64,000 bases of DNA from Ridgeia piscesae (lineage: Eukaryota > Annelida > Polychaeta > Sabellida > Siboglinidae). The DNA lies in assembly GCA_025642075.2 (NCBI GenBank), contig JAODUO010000557.1:76001-140000 (forward strand), in the 5' to 3' direction. The stretch's first letter is position 1, and each line of letters starts with the position of its first letter. A program made the translations under genes and the position numbers. The notes beneath the pieces were generated by a model, which was given only the letters and a program-made list of their open reading frames with translations, searched no databases and was not told the DNA's origin. This document shows positions 35,469 to 47,558 of the stretch, piece by piece.

Positions 35469-35597
35469 AGTGGTGGGGTGGGTAGGAGTGGGGTGTGGTG
35501 TGGGTGGTGGATCGGTGGGTGGTGGGTGGTGTGGGTGTGGTGGGGTGGGGTGGGTGGTGGTGGGTGGGGGGGGGGTGGGTGGGGGGGGGTGGGGTGG

Positions 35598-35629
<32 letters not shown>

Positions 35630-35672
35630 TGGGGTGGGGTGGGGGGGGGTGGGGTGGGGTGGGGTGGGAGGC
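35469..35672 (+). repeat. G-rich (GGGGT)n array, strong G-quadruplex potential
   Basis: GGGTGGTGG-type sequence becomes clean GGGGT repeats with runs of up to ten G. The three overlapping plus frames rich in Gly, Val and Trp and the minus His-Pro-Thr frames are repeat products. Confidence 0.95.
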
Positions 35673-36540
35673 TGCCCATTAGTTGCTGTTGTAAACAAAT
35701 TGTCAGACTGCTCTGATTACTTCCTGATTGTGTGCTAACTAACCACAGCAGACATTTACACAGCTTGTGTGTGTTTAAGTCAGTGGCAAGATGATGTAGG
35801 AATCTACAATAATTGACCAATCAGTGCTGTTGTACCACTTGTGTGCAGTCCTTCAATCATGGCCGTCAGAAAATTACGAGCTGGACTATGGCTACGATCC
35901 AATTATGAATCAAACCGTACCAACCAGTGGTTTGCCATTGCAGATTGTACATTTGGTGGGTTTTTTTTATCCGTGTTTCAGTTTCGATTCATTGACAAAA
36001 ATCAAAATGTAGACATTTTGATAAGAAACACTCAAATATGTTAACTTTTGGATCGTCATAGTTTATTCAATATGGCCGCAAGTGATATACCTCTCCATCA
36101 GTCTGTAAAGGTTACAACATATTTGGGCTGTTGGTACAATATAACATGTAATTTATACTATAACATAACAGTACAATAAAAACAGTGCAGTGCGCACACT
36201 CACTCTAATGGGGCCTGTCATCATCCACTGCTCATAAAATATTCATATAATGTACAAACTATTACAAGAACAGCTGTTTTCCAAAGGGTGGTCACAAAAA
36301 TAACTAACTGACCTTGGATTTGATGATTTATATGATTGCGTCATAGAGACTGCAGGACATGGATGTATGTCGTTGTATGTGTACCTGTGTGTGTATGTTA
36401 ACATGCGCATACACATGCATGCACACTGCATGTGTACAATGTATGCCTGTGTGTTGCGCTGGATGTATGTATAGACACAGTATATAGCATTATCTACACA
36501 CTGAATGAACACTAACACACAAAAACAATCATGCTTATAT
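35673..36540. other. Intron or intergenic sequence, nothing recognised
   Basis: Short open frames at 35824-36044 have no domain. 36370-36480 is TG/CA-rich. Confidence 0.4.
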
Positions 36541-36544
36541 AACG

Positions 36545-36614
36545 TATGCACAGAAAACAAGTAACACACACACTGATACACACACACACATATGCACATG
36601 CACAATGTACAGGC

Positions 36615-36645
<31 letters not shown>

Positions 36646-36905
36646 GAGCACACATGCACAAACTAATACACTTAGATATGCACACTCACATGGACATGTG
36701 CAAACACACGGACATACATGTGAACATACGCATGCATGCACACACACACACACGCATGCATGCACACACACACAACATACAACAACACACACATACATAC
36801 GACCACACAGGCCAGACACACGCACACGCACACGCACACGCACACGCACACGCACTCACATACACATACACATACAACCATATAGGCCAGACACACACGC
36901 ACACA

Positions 36906-36945
<40 letters not shown>

Positions 36946-37101
36946 CCACACACCACACACGCACACGCACACGCACACGCACACGCACACGCACACGCAC
37001 ACGCACACGCACACGCACACACACACGCACACCACACACACACGCACACGCACACGCACACGCACACGCACACGCACACCACACACACACACACACACAC
37101 A

Positions 37102-37133
<32 letters not shown>

Positions 37134-37160
37134 CAGACACACACACACCCACACATACAA
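36545..37160. repeat. Long (AC)n/(ACGC)n microsatellite
   Basis: AC repeats with blocks of CACACG (36820-36850 and 36960-37080) and CGCACGCA (36905-36945). His-Thr and Val-Cys frames up to 234 codons are repeat products. Confidence 0.97.
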
Positions 37161-37510
37161 TGTCAGTCTTACCCTGTCGCTGTAGTATGTAAATCAATGA
37201 TGGTAACTGACTTAAATTCTCATCTCGCGTCGTTTTGCGACGGACACTGACGCTGACACGTTGCATACGCACAAGAAAAATGGGAGCCAAGCACCATGGG
37301 CCCGGTGATTAAATGATCAATCGTCTTGCTGGGACTCCTATCGATATAACCAGGCTTCTATTTATAGCCAGCGAATCCGACGGCTTTGTTGGCACATGTA
37401 ATGATAGTTACTGTCCAGATTATGTCATCCTGCAGCCTGTCCTTTATACCTTGAAAATTGTCTGAGGTTCCCGTGCTTGTCATCAGGGCAGCTTTGTGAA
37501 CCTGTCGACC
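37161..37510. other. Intron or intergenic sequence, nothing recognised
   Basis: No arrays or exon candidates. Confidence 0.4.
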
Positions 37511-37805
37511 TGGACTTTATGTAGGATAAAACAAAATTCCAGTCACACTATTTCGGTGGACACGTGTATGATAATGTATGTACATACAAGCAGTGAAGAT
37601 GCATTTATGACCTGAATTAAACTACACATATGTTTGACACCTTCCTGTACTTTCCAGGCATAACGGACAATATCTGTCATTTTTGAAGGCCTTATTTTGC
37701 TCCTTATTTTGGTACCCATTTGTACCTACCCGGTGATTATTTTATCCGTCTACAACAGCTTTTACCTGTCCAAATGACAGGTGGACAGGTCTCGGCATAA
37801 AGCTA
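37511..37805 (+). mobile_element. TTTATGCAG MITE, diverged full-length copy
   Basis: The left end reads GGACTTTATGTAGGATAAAA and the right end GACAGGTCTCGGCATAAAGC. The interior has TATGACCTGAATTAAACTAC, GGCATAACGGACAATATCTG and ACCTGTCCAAATGACAGGTG. Confidence 0.8.
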
Positions 37806-39918
37806 TGTTGTTGATGAATAATCAGGTCGCTTTGCTTATGTTCCGAAGGCAAACGAAAACATTCAGGGCATAGGCACATAATTGGCACATTTGTGACACA
37901 TTTTTGCATTGATTGGTTTGAAGTTGGCTGGCTGACACACCCCAAACCACAAATTGGGACCGAGGATAACTGATTCTGTGCACTTCCTGCTAATGATTGC
38001 AAGGTTCATCGTAATCTGGTATTAGAACATCACCAGACATGAAATCAATGGTATTTATAGGCGTGCTTGTTAGCGTGGATTAGACTTGCATGGCAGTATG
38101 AATTGGTCGAACTCATTGGTAATTAATATTTAATTTAAATCTCGCATAAGTAGATCAGTAACGTACTGTAATTGATTTCTTCTAAGCACCTCGCTTGATG
38201 AGGCCTGCATTGGGTCAGGAGGGTTGTCTCTGTGTCGTACTTTCAAGAACCGCTACTTGAAATCATTGTGTTGAAGTTCACCAACCAATGAAATACGCCA
38301 GAGATTTGACGTACCAACTAATTATATCATCCGTAATTTACAACCTCATGTGACGGAGAGTAATTTTGTTTTTGCGTTGCACCAAACGCGTAGCTGTTAA
38401 TCAATCGGTACATCGAGTTACGTGTGGAGGTGTTAACTTTATTAGCACAATTAACCTATTCGAATGTGCAGCATTATATACGTAGAGGACACGCGGACAT
38501 GCACACGTGAATGCGTGTGTGAGCGAGTGGATCCCGGCGTTATGCAGGCACTGCGTGTGTCAATCATGCAAGTTATGCCTTTGTGCAGCGTTGAGCAATG
38601 TCAATTAGATTGCTCATTAGCCTGTCGTTTATTTAATTAGTCCTGCTCGTTTTAACAGTTGCAGCAGCAAACTGGCTGTGGTTACTGCCAGGCGCCGGTT
38701 CAATCGGTCACTCACACTGACCATGTAACTACGGCAAAATTCATAAAATCACACCAGCTACACAGTTAACAATAACAAAATTGCACTTGATATACAATCA
38801 AGGGATCATTTCATAAGTTTATGAAAGAAGTTTAACGCGGATTTTACAGCATAGGACTGGTTTATTGATGCCACATAAGGCAGCGATAAAAATAGGTGGC
38901 AGCAGTGGCGCCACTTATTGAGATAAACACGTATTAAAGGCACATCAGTGCAGATTCGTATGTGTCGGAATTAAGCAGTAACTGGACTGTTGGTTTTATT
39001 TGTGTTATTATAATTTACGTTATTTATGCTTACACTTTGCTACATATCTGGCCGTCAGTCAACCAGATTCCTAATGGTCGACTACTGGTCGAGGAAGCCC
39101 GTGTTAATGAACTTCGTTGCTCCGTGTGCAATGCTACGCATGAATGCACGCGTGACACATGCGACTTCATTAAGCATGCATGCACATGCATACATGGTGG
39201 CATGGATACGTCATGTTTTTCAATGTCCGTTGTATACGTAGGATTACATATATTTAGACACCAGAATAAAGATCAGTTATGTCGGTTTTTAATACGAAAT
39301 GCTACATCATCACCTATTTTTCATGAAGGATGACCAGGAGAGAGAATTATCTCAATAATTCAATATTTATTCAAAACCTATTTGTTCTTTCTAGTTGAAG
39401 TTATAGTACGTTCCATAAAATCAGGAGGGTAGAAGATTTTTTTTGTAAAATGCTAAAAAAAATGTATTTACTGTATGCGTCTGGATACCACAGCTAGCTA
39501 GCTCTTGTATACCACATGTATATTTACCAAAAATTGTTTTATTTTTATATATTGTTTCTATTTAACTGGACTGCATAGGTTTGTGTCTGCCTTGTCCAAG
39601 ATTAAACATTTCTTGCACATTTCACCTGAGGCAGACGTTCTTAGCGCAGTAACCAGATGAAATGGTTTCATGTAGATAAAAAGGTGCACTCTGGATATGC
39701 CTATGGCTTCCTTGTTCACAGGCCATCTGGACTTAATCCTCTGGGTGGCAAACTTGTCAAGACTTGTTAAACCATGGCCTGCTTTTATGAAGCATTTGTG
39801 CTGTAGGAAATAACTAATTATGTGGATCTTCATTACTAAGAAATGCCAAAACCGCGAATGCATTTACGGGAGTGTTAAAAATACATATTTTTAGAGGGGC
39901 CTTAGAATAATTATCTGT

Positions 39919-39920
<2 letters not shown>
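37806..39920. other. Intron or intergenic sequence, no gene accepted
   Basis: A 123-codon plus frame (38962-39333) has a hydrophobic N-terminus and a Cys-rich middle, but it begins at GTG. An overlapping second frame is also open and no splice support exists, so it is not called. Nothing else was recognised. Confidence 0.35.

Positions 39921-39923
<3 letters not shown>

Positions 39924-39992
<69 letters not shown>
39924..39992. repeat. (TA)n microsatellite
   Basis: About 68 bases of TA. Confidence 0.95.
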
Positions 39993-39994
<2 letters not shown>

Positions 39995-40245
39995 CTAACA
40001 TATAATATAACATATCATCAGTATTTTAGCTACTTATTTAAATTATTTATCTTAACTCAATATAATATACAGGCAAATTCATATCAATTAATTATTTGTT
40101 CCTGCTACTGCTGAACAACCATAAATTATTAGTATTACTAATACAGTTTACTTCCTACTGTATTTTAGCTTTTTAATATGGTTATTGTCAAGAATGTTAT
40201 CCTGCATAAATGCAACATGCTTGCAACTGTCCAGTATCATGACAA

Positions 40246-42026
40246 TTCACCTTAGATGTTCATGGCCAACTCTTCACCTTAGCTGTTTCATGGCCAAGCT
40301 CTTCACCCTAGATGTTCCATGGCAAACCTCTTCACCTTAGATGTTCCATGGCCAAGCTCTTCACCTTAGATGTTCCATGGCCAAGCTCTTCACCTTAGAT
40401 GTTCCATGGCCAAGCTCTTCACCTTAGAATTATGTCCATGATTTCCATGGCCAACTCTTCACCTTAGATGTTCCATGGCCAAGCTCTTCACCTTAGATGT
40501 TCCATGGCCAAGCTCTTCACCTTAGATGTTCCATGGCCAAGCTCTTCACCTTAGATGTTCCATGGCCAAGCTCTTCACCCTAGATATTCCATGGCCAAGC
40601 TCTTCACCTAGATGTTCCATGGCCAAGCTCTTCACCTTAGATGTTCCATGGCCAAGCTCTTCACCTTAGATGTTCCATGGCCAAGCTCTTCACCTTAGAT
40701 GTTCCATGGCCAAGCTCTTCACCTATTTCCTAAAATAGTTCCATGGCCAAGCTCTTCATCCTAGATGTTCCATGGCCAAGCTCTTCACCTTAGATGTTCC
40801 ATGGCCAAGCTCTTCACCTTAGATGTTCCATGGCCAAGCTCTTCACCTTAGATGTTCCATGGCCAAGCTCTTCACCTTAGATATTCCATGACCAAACTCT
40901 TCACCTTAGATGTTCCATGGCCAAGCTCTTCATCCTAGATGTTCCATGGCCAAGCTCTTCACCTTAGATGTTCCATGGCCAAGCTCTTCACCTTAGATGT
41001 TCCATGGCCAAGCTCTTCACCTTAGATGTTCCATGGCCAAGCTCTTCACCCTAGATATTCCATGGCCAAGTTCTTCACCTTAGATGTTCCATGGCCAAGC
41101 ACTTCACTTTAGATGTTCCATGGCCAAGCTCTTCATCCTAGATGTTCCATGGCCAAGCTCTTCACCTTAGATGTTCCATGGCCAAGCTCTTCATCCTAGA
41201 TGTTCCATGGCCAAGCTCTTCACCTTAGATGTTCATGGCCAAGCTCTTCACCTTAGATGTTCATGGCCAAGCTCTTCATCCTAGATGTTTCATGGCCAAG
41301 CTCTTCACCTTAGATGTTCCATGGCCAAGCTCTTCACCTTAGATGTTCATGGCCAAGCTCTTCACCCTAGATGTTCCATGGCCAAGCTCTTCATCCTAGA
41401 TGTTTCATGGCCAAGCTCTTCACCTTAGATGTTCCATGGCCAAGCTCTTCATCCTAGATATTCCATGGCCAAGCTCTTCACCTTAGATGTTTCATGGCCA
41501 ACCTCTTCACCTTAGATGTTCCATGGCCAACCTCTTCATCTTAGATGTTCCATGGCCAAGCTCTTCACCTTAGATGTTCATGGCCAAGCTCTTCACCTTC
41601 TAAAGATGTTCCGTGGCCAAGCTCTTCACCTTAGATGTTCATGGCCAAGCTCTTCACCTTAGATGTTCATGGCCAAGCTCTTGTTCCATGGCCAAGCTCT
41701 TCACCTTATATATTCCATGGCCAAGCTCTTCACCTTATATGTTCCATGGCCAAGCTCTTCACCTTCATGGCCAAGCTGTTCACCTTATATGTTCCATGGC
41801 CAACCTCTTCACCTTATATGTTCCATGGCCAAGCTCTTCACCTTATATGTTCCATGGCCAACCTCTTCACCTTATATGTTCCATGGCCAACCTCTTCACC
41901 TTATATGTTCCATGGCCAAGCTCTTCACCTTATATGTTCCATGGCCAACCTCTTCACCTTCATGGCCAAGCTGTTCACCTTAGATGTTCCATGGCCAACC
42001 TCTTCATCTTAGATGTTCCATGGGCA
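40246..42026. repeat. Minisatellite, 29-bp unit, about 61 copies
   Basis: The unit is TTCCATGGCCAAGCTCTTCA plus CCTTAGATG. Variants include CATCCTAGATG, missing-base units (GTTCATGG), and at the right end TTATATGTTCCATGGCCAACC. Interruptions occur at 40425-40445 and 40725-40738. The CCATGG palindrome is kept in nearly all copies. The open frames at 41613-42056 are repeat products. Confidence 0.97.
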
Positions 42027-42150
42027 TGTGTGTTTGTAGTTTATTTCAGGTCATAACACACACATCAGCTGCCTTGTAAGTACATCAGTTCACATCCACG
42101 TGTCGGCCCTAAACAAGTGTGACTGACAACATTTTTATCCTGCATAAAGT
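42027..42150 (-). mobile_element. TTTATGCAG MITE, fragment at the edge of the 29-bp array
   Basis: TGTGTTTGTAGTTTATTTCA, GGTCATAACACAC, then CAAGTGTGACTGACAACATT and TATCCTGCATAAAGTCC, i.e. the left terminal part in inverse orientation with an internal deletion. Confidence 0.7.
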
Positions 42151-43425
42151 CCATCCTTAAACATAGTGTAACTAAATCTAAGAAATCACATATTTGCAAC
42201 CCTAGAAATTGCACAAGGAACTGCCCTTAGCTACGTTATATAAATGTTGTCTTCAGTCGAGGCCAGAAATAAGCACATTATCATTCGTACATTAGCATAT
42301 TTACATTATCATGTCAGCTTTCATCTTGCTAGACAGGGTGACCTGAACAGGAATAGTGGTAGAGGTCACGGGGTCGCGAAGACAAAGCCGGTGATCCCAG
42401 TGGGTCTATATTGATCGATTGACCACTACTGGACATCCTACATATGTCCAGTAGTTGGCCTAATATTCTTCCCTAATTCTTTGATGACATGCTTAAGTGA
42501 CCGTAAGTGAGGCCTGGTCATTTGGATGCGGCCGTGGGATTGCCCAATTAATTTGTCCGTTGATCTTTGTGTAGGATGTTTCTTCATTTGGGGGAGGGAG
42601 AGGGAGAGGAGGTACACTCAGGTGGGGTGGATGGGTTGGTACGGAGACGGGGTATAACATAACGCAGGGAAAACATTCTACATTTATCATCCTCAGGCGT
42701 TCCTCAGTTAAAATTGTTGTTTCTGATATATCGGAATAAATGTTCGAAGGAAAAGTACTGCACGCCAAGTAGCTGCTGACAGTGTCAATATCGTATGTAC
42801 ATATGCTAAGATTGCGTAAACAAACAAAAAACAAAAAAAAATTGTTATTTATACTTATTTAGCATTCCCATTTATGGCTATAAATTTGGGCTAGGGCCAC
42901 ATAGGGCCAAGAAAAACAGGTTCGTCATAAAATCCTGTTGCCAGAAATGATCCCAACCCTAATGATTCATTCTGAAAAATGAGGTGAAAATACTTTTGCT
43001 TTTGTTTATATATAGACGCCTGGAGTTACATTTCTTTTCTTTGTTATTGTGGGATACTTGTTTGTCTGGGAGGAACTGGAGATGACCGTGGTCTGAGTTG
43101 TCCTTGCATGTTGACGTGTAGAATGGTGACTAATTTGTACAGATCTGACTTAGGTCGATGTTAGTTAATAAATAAGACACTGCAATCAGCAGAGACATTG
43201 TGTGAGAAACACTTGCCTCAGTTGACATCTGTCACAGATCAGGTTCACCGACGTATCAGGTGTAAATTGTTTTAAGTTTCATGCCTGGTCTGTTTAGCAA
43301 ATGATGATAACTATGATCAGCATAAGAATCACTCGTGAAGTAGAAGTTTCAAATTAGTACCCTTTTTCCTGCAATGTTTCAAGCACTAGATTTATAACCA
43401 CCTTAGATCACTGACCTGCTTGAAC
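42151..43425. other. Intron or intergenic sequence, nothing recognised
   Basis: A GGGAGAGGG-type purine run lies at 42590-42615. No exon or array seen. Confidence 0.4.
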
Positions 43426-43429
43426 AAGG

Positions 43430-43905
43430 AGCTATGAGGGTTTTACACTCAACCACAAACAATGACTTCTACGTGCCGCCATCTCGCAACCGATACGGAG
43501 ACAGAATGTTCTCAGTAGCTGGTCCACAACTGTGGAACTCTCTCCCTGCTGAGATGAAGAAAACTTGTCTTTTAAAGCCTATTGAAAACCTACCTATTCC
43601 GGGCTGTGTATGACGTGTAGACACCTGTCAGTTTATTTAATTTGTATTTTGTTACCTATTTATTATTTTGTACATATTTTACACTAATTTTACAAAATGT
43701 CATACTCATTATTTTATTATCAATATACCATATATTTTTTAAATTATCTTTAACTAACTTATTTATTTTATTATTTATTTTATTATTTATTACTAGTATT
43801 ACTTTTTATATGTATTTTATGTATTTTATTTACCTTAACAAACTTAATATTATAATTCTACGACACATGTATACATACTCATGTACAGCGCCTCCGAATG
43901 GATAT
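43430..43905 (+). mobile_element. LINE 3' end (reverse-transcriptase C-terminus and 3' tail)
   Basis: The plus strand reads DFYVPPSRNRYGDRMFSVAG, followed by PQLWNSLPAEM. This is the well-known conserved C-terminal signature of CR1/L2/Rex-like non-LTR elements (a Y-G-R-FSVA-LWNSLP pattern). After KKTC the frame is shifted by one base: the expected SFK-YL-YLFR-like end is visible in the neighbouring frame and runs to TAG near 43620. A long T-rich 3' tail follows and ends near TGTACAGCGCCTCCGAATGG. The element is 5'-truncated and dead. Confidence 0.8.
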
Positions 43906-44515
43906 TTCTAGATTGATGATGGCAATCCTGATGTATTTTCTGAAAGTCATCCAGATTTGTTGTGAATCTTCCAGGCTCCAGGAAACGAAACAGTCTCCTG
44001 AATTTTTATGAATATCAAAATCTGGATTGTCACGAAAATTATTCCGGATTTTTGTTTTGGTTCTCTGATGACCACATGCTCATCATCGCATATCCAAATC
44101 TGACAGGACTGTGCTGTCAAGATCGATATACAACAAATAACCACCCCATTTTACAAATTTCACATGGCAATTACCAGGTAGGCTTTACTGCCGATACTGG
44201 CGAAGTGTATCGAATCTTCTGGGTTTTAAAACTCAAAAGTTGCAGTGTCGCCCCCGTTTCAGTTCATGTTGTCTTCGGTGTTTCTTATCCAGAACACTTC
44301 ATTGATGCCTCCTGATCTCTAATCTCGGTCTCTCTCTACAAATCCCCCCATTCTGTCTGCTGTGTGAGTTGTCTTTCATTATTCGATCAGTAGATCTAAT
44401 AGTGAAAGTGAAAGTGAAAGTTCATCCTTGCAGCACATGCTACTGTTCTTCTCTTGGCCTCTCTGTCATCACGTGACATTGGCCATGGTTACCATGGTCT
44501 TTTTTGTTTTTTTCT
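43906..44515. other. Sequence between a LINE end and a SINE, one unassigned open frame
   Basis: A plus frame of 117 codons (43962-44315) has no domain I recognise. An (AGTGAA)n triplet of copies lies at 44402-44420. Confidence 0.35.
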
Positions 44516-44519
44516 TTCC

Positions 44520-44735
44520 TGGGGACGGTGGTTCAATCCCACCTACCGCCGTTTCAAAACTTAGGCAATTTCGTTCGCCCCACATTTGTCTGTGTCTTTC
44601 GGAAGAGACACTAAAAGCTGGTGGTTTCTTCGATCTGGTGTCTATGCCAGGGGAAGTAAAAGATCCCACACAGGGGGTAAATGTGTAACCTGTAGTGGAC
44701 TCACTAATTCTAGAGAAGGACAACTCCGGCGTTAG
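44520..44735 (+). mobile_element. SINE family B, copy without its A box
   Basis: It starts at a B-box-like GGTTCAATCCCACCTACCGC. The body contains ACTTAGGCAATTTCGTTCGC, TTTCGGAAGAGACACTAAAA and GGGGAAGTAAAAGATCCCAC, and ends near GAGAAGGACAACTC. It is about 90% alike to the copy at 50641. Confidence 0.8.
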
Positions 44736-45140
44736 CCCAAGTTTGGGCTGTTTGGAGGAAACCACCTAAGAACTCGGAACTCAGTTTTCTATGACTACAT
44801 TCTCTATCAACTCCTTCTATCTTTTGCTGTTATTCTCCTCCTCCTCTTTCCAGATCTCTCTTAACACAGTCCTCCCATCACAATCTCAGTCTTCCTCCTC
44901 CTTTTCCCTCCACTTTCTGGGCATCTCTGCCAGGTTTTCATCTGTGCCACTGTTTCTCCCAAATTGACCAAATCTTATTAACTCCAATTTAATAACTCAT
45001 GCAATGGTTTTACAAACAATAAATAAAACGACTGTGTAGAGTCAATATTTTGTGAAGACATCCCATTGTATATGTGCACATGTCATGCTCTGTGACACAC
45101 GATGCACAGATGACTTGATTTCTGACCACATAACAAAGAG
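44736..45140. other. Intron or intergenic sequence, CT-rich
   Basis: Pyrimidine-rich 44810-44960. Nothing recognised. Confidence 0.4.
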
Positions 45141-45141
45141 A

Positions 45142-45213
45142 CAGGACTTTATGCAGAATAAAAAATTTGCCAGTCACTTTTTTTAGTGGCCATGGCTGAT
45201 ACATGCATGTTAA

Positions 45214-45253
<40 letters not shown>

Positions 45254-45453
45254 CCTGTTGAGATGTGTTTTATGACCTGAAATAAACTACAAAAACATGC
45301 GTGACACCCATTTTCATGGCATAACTGACAACATCTATGATATTGAAGACTGCTTCATTTTTACCTGTCCACCATCCGTGATTTTTCTTTTCTACGTCCA
45401 TAACAGGTTTTACCCGTCCAAATGATGGGTGGACAGCTCTCTGTTTAAAAGTA
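45142..45453 (+). mobile_element. TTTATGCAG MITE with an internal TA microsatellite
   Basis: The left end reads GGACTTTATGCAGAATAAAA. A (TA)n tract lies at 45217-45249. Then come TTTTATGACCTGAAATAAAC, GGCATAACTGACAACATCTA and GTCCAAATGATGGGTGGACA. The right terminus is degraded (CTCTGTTTAAAAG). Confidence 0.85.
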
Positions 45454-46375
45454 TGCAAAAATGACCAAGTAGAGCCGCTTTTTGACAACCATGTTATCTC
45501 TCTGGAAGATGTTCAATATTCTGCAGGTGATATTTGTCCCGTACATATATGAAATGGTGATAACAGCCGATGAATATAAGATAGTAAATAATAAAATAAT
45601 AAAATAGCTATTTGTGGCTGCTACGATCCCTTGTGTGTTTGTAATTCATCAAATATTGATAACATAAACTGTTATCTAATCAGCAAATTTCCTAATATAT
45701 ACATGATATTGTGAAAGTGTCCGATATGATGATTACTCCCTAATTGCTCGCCAGTGGTTTCCGATAATAATGTGTTGCTACATTCCTAAGTGCTAGATGT
45801 GTTTCTTATTCATTTCCCCAGATCTATGCAATATGTTATTGTGTCTACGTTCTTAGTGTGGAAATTATGGCAAATAGTGCAGAATCCTGAAAAATAAGTT
45901 GCATGGAGCAAAGGCCTGACTTGATGTGTTTTAAGGAATTTATGACCCGACTTAATCACCCAGACAGTTATGTCGAACTGTCTCACCTGTGTCTTTAATC
46001 TCTGTCATCAGTTTGTGAAATTTTGAAGCTGGGACACCAAGGGTTTGAGATGAGATAAAATAATTCAATGTCTTCCGCCTACGTTGGCAACCCACTGAAG
46101 CTGGGGCTTCGGGAATCTAAATCAAATGAATTATTTGACTATTGATTATTAATTTTGTTGTTGATATTTTTACATTAATTATATGTGATATCTGGGGTCA
46201 GTAAACACTTCCGGTTATGGTTGGAATTATTAGTTCTCTGAGCCATAATCTGGGAAATCCCTCATGGCAACGGATATCTATGGGGAAGGGGGTGAGAAGT
46301 TGATTTGGGGTCTGATTTTGTCAAGATGTACAGCGGCACTGATGAAGCCTGCATTCTCGCAGGTGAGATGAAAGA
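45454..46375. other. Intron or intergenic sequence, nothing recognised
   Basis: No arrays, transposon ends or exon candidates. Confidence 0.4.
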
Positions 46376-46380
46376 GTTCT

Positions 46381-46443
46381 GCATCCACAGGGGGCATCCA
46401 CAGGGGGCATCCACAGGGGGCATCTTCAGGGGGCATCCACAGA
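46381..46443. repeat. 13-bp tandem repeat, about 5 copies
   Basis: CATCCACAGGGGG units, one with CATCTTCAGGGGG. Confidence 0.9.
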
Positions 46444-46749
46444 TGTAGACATAATTCACAGGAAACTTCACATACGCTATAATAATAGACATGTTTCTAT
46501 CTTGGTAAATGATGTGTTTCCTGACCATCCCAGCAGATGGAGCTGTTGAAAATCTATCCAAATATGACGATTTGTGTCATTTTCACGAAATGCGATCCAC
46601 TAGGCGATTACGGAGAAACGAGTGGCAACGATTCACTAAAACACATTCATAATTCCCAACTCACTATCTACCGTAGTCCAAAGGACTTCAGGGACGCTAA
46701 ACAAATGAGTGGTAAATCCTCCTCCTCTGTCTCACATGTTCGGTGCTCA

Positions 46750-47011
46750 AGGCTTTATGCAGGATAAAATTATTGCCAGTCACACATGTTTCGGTCGACA
46801 CATGGATGTTAACTGTTAAGCCAGTTTACAAACTTTCAAATGTGCCTGATGACCTGAAATGGACTACAAACACAAACACAAACACTTTCAAGGCATAACT
46901 AACAATATCTATGTGGTTTTGGAAGACCTTCTTTTTACCCGTCTACCCATATATTTCTACCCGTCCATATTCGTTTTTACCCGTCCAAATGACAGATAAA
47001 TGCATAAAGCT
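46750..47011 (+). mobile_element. TTTATGCAG MITE bracketed by a long direct duplication
   Basis: The left end reads GGCTTTATGCAGGATAAAAT and the right end AATGCATAAAGC. Both sides carry near-copies of one about 50-bp host segment: CAAATGAGTGGTAAATCCTC … GGTGCT before the element (46695-46749) and CAAATGAGTGGTAGACTCCT … GGTGCT after it (about 47022-47070). Confidence 0.85.
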
Positions 47012-47071
47012 ATGTCGGTTGTACAAATGAGTGGTAGACTCCTCCTCTGTCTGACATGGTTGGTGCTTACA

Positions 47072-47558
47072 GCCCTGTGTTGATAGCGGCCACGGTTGCA
47101 CATCTCTGCGCACTACGCCTCGACAAAGCAGTTTGCTGGTTGGCAAATAATTGATAAATGTAATTAGCTGCCAAGAATGCTGGCTACATTTCATGCCGCG
47201 ATCCCCAAAACAGCCATCGACAGAGTGTATGATGTGGGCACGGTGACGCAGGCCGAGTTTCCCTCGAGGAGAGTAAACCACGCCAGAATGAGGCGCAATC
47301 CCAAGATGCCTGGCTGCGCCACCACAAGTAATGGACCACAAGTGTCATGTACCATATGGCCACACACATGATGTCCTGAGTGTGTTTTTTGCAGTATACT
47401 TTTATTGTATCAATCCATCATTCCGTATAATGTACAATTATTATTATTGTGAAAAAGTGAGCATTATGGCCCTTTTGTGTGCTGTTATGAAACGAGCACT
47501 GAAACCTTGTGCATTTGTATGACAAACTGGAGCACATTTAGTCCTAAAATGTCCTACT
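47072..47558. other. Intron or intergenic sequence, slightly CpG-richer, no exon accepted
   Basis: 47080-47340 is CpG-containing and open on both strands for 60-130 codons. No domain or phase-compatible splice pair was found. Confidence 0.35.

Noticed and set aside
36546..37250. His-Thr frame of 234 codons
   Set aside because: AC/ACGC microsatellite.
38962..39333. 123-codon frame with hydrophobic N-terminus and Cys-rich middle
   Set aside because: It begins at GTG, overlaps another open frame, and has no domain, splice or promoter support.
44428..44765. 86- and 98-codon frames on both strands, also at 50637-50872
   Set aside because: The two loci share sequence because both are SINE family B copies.
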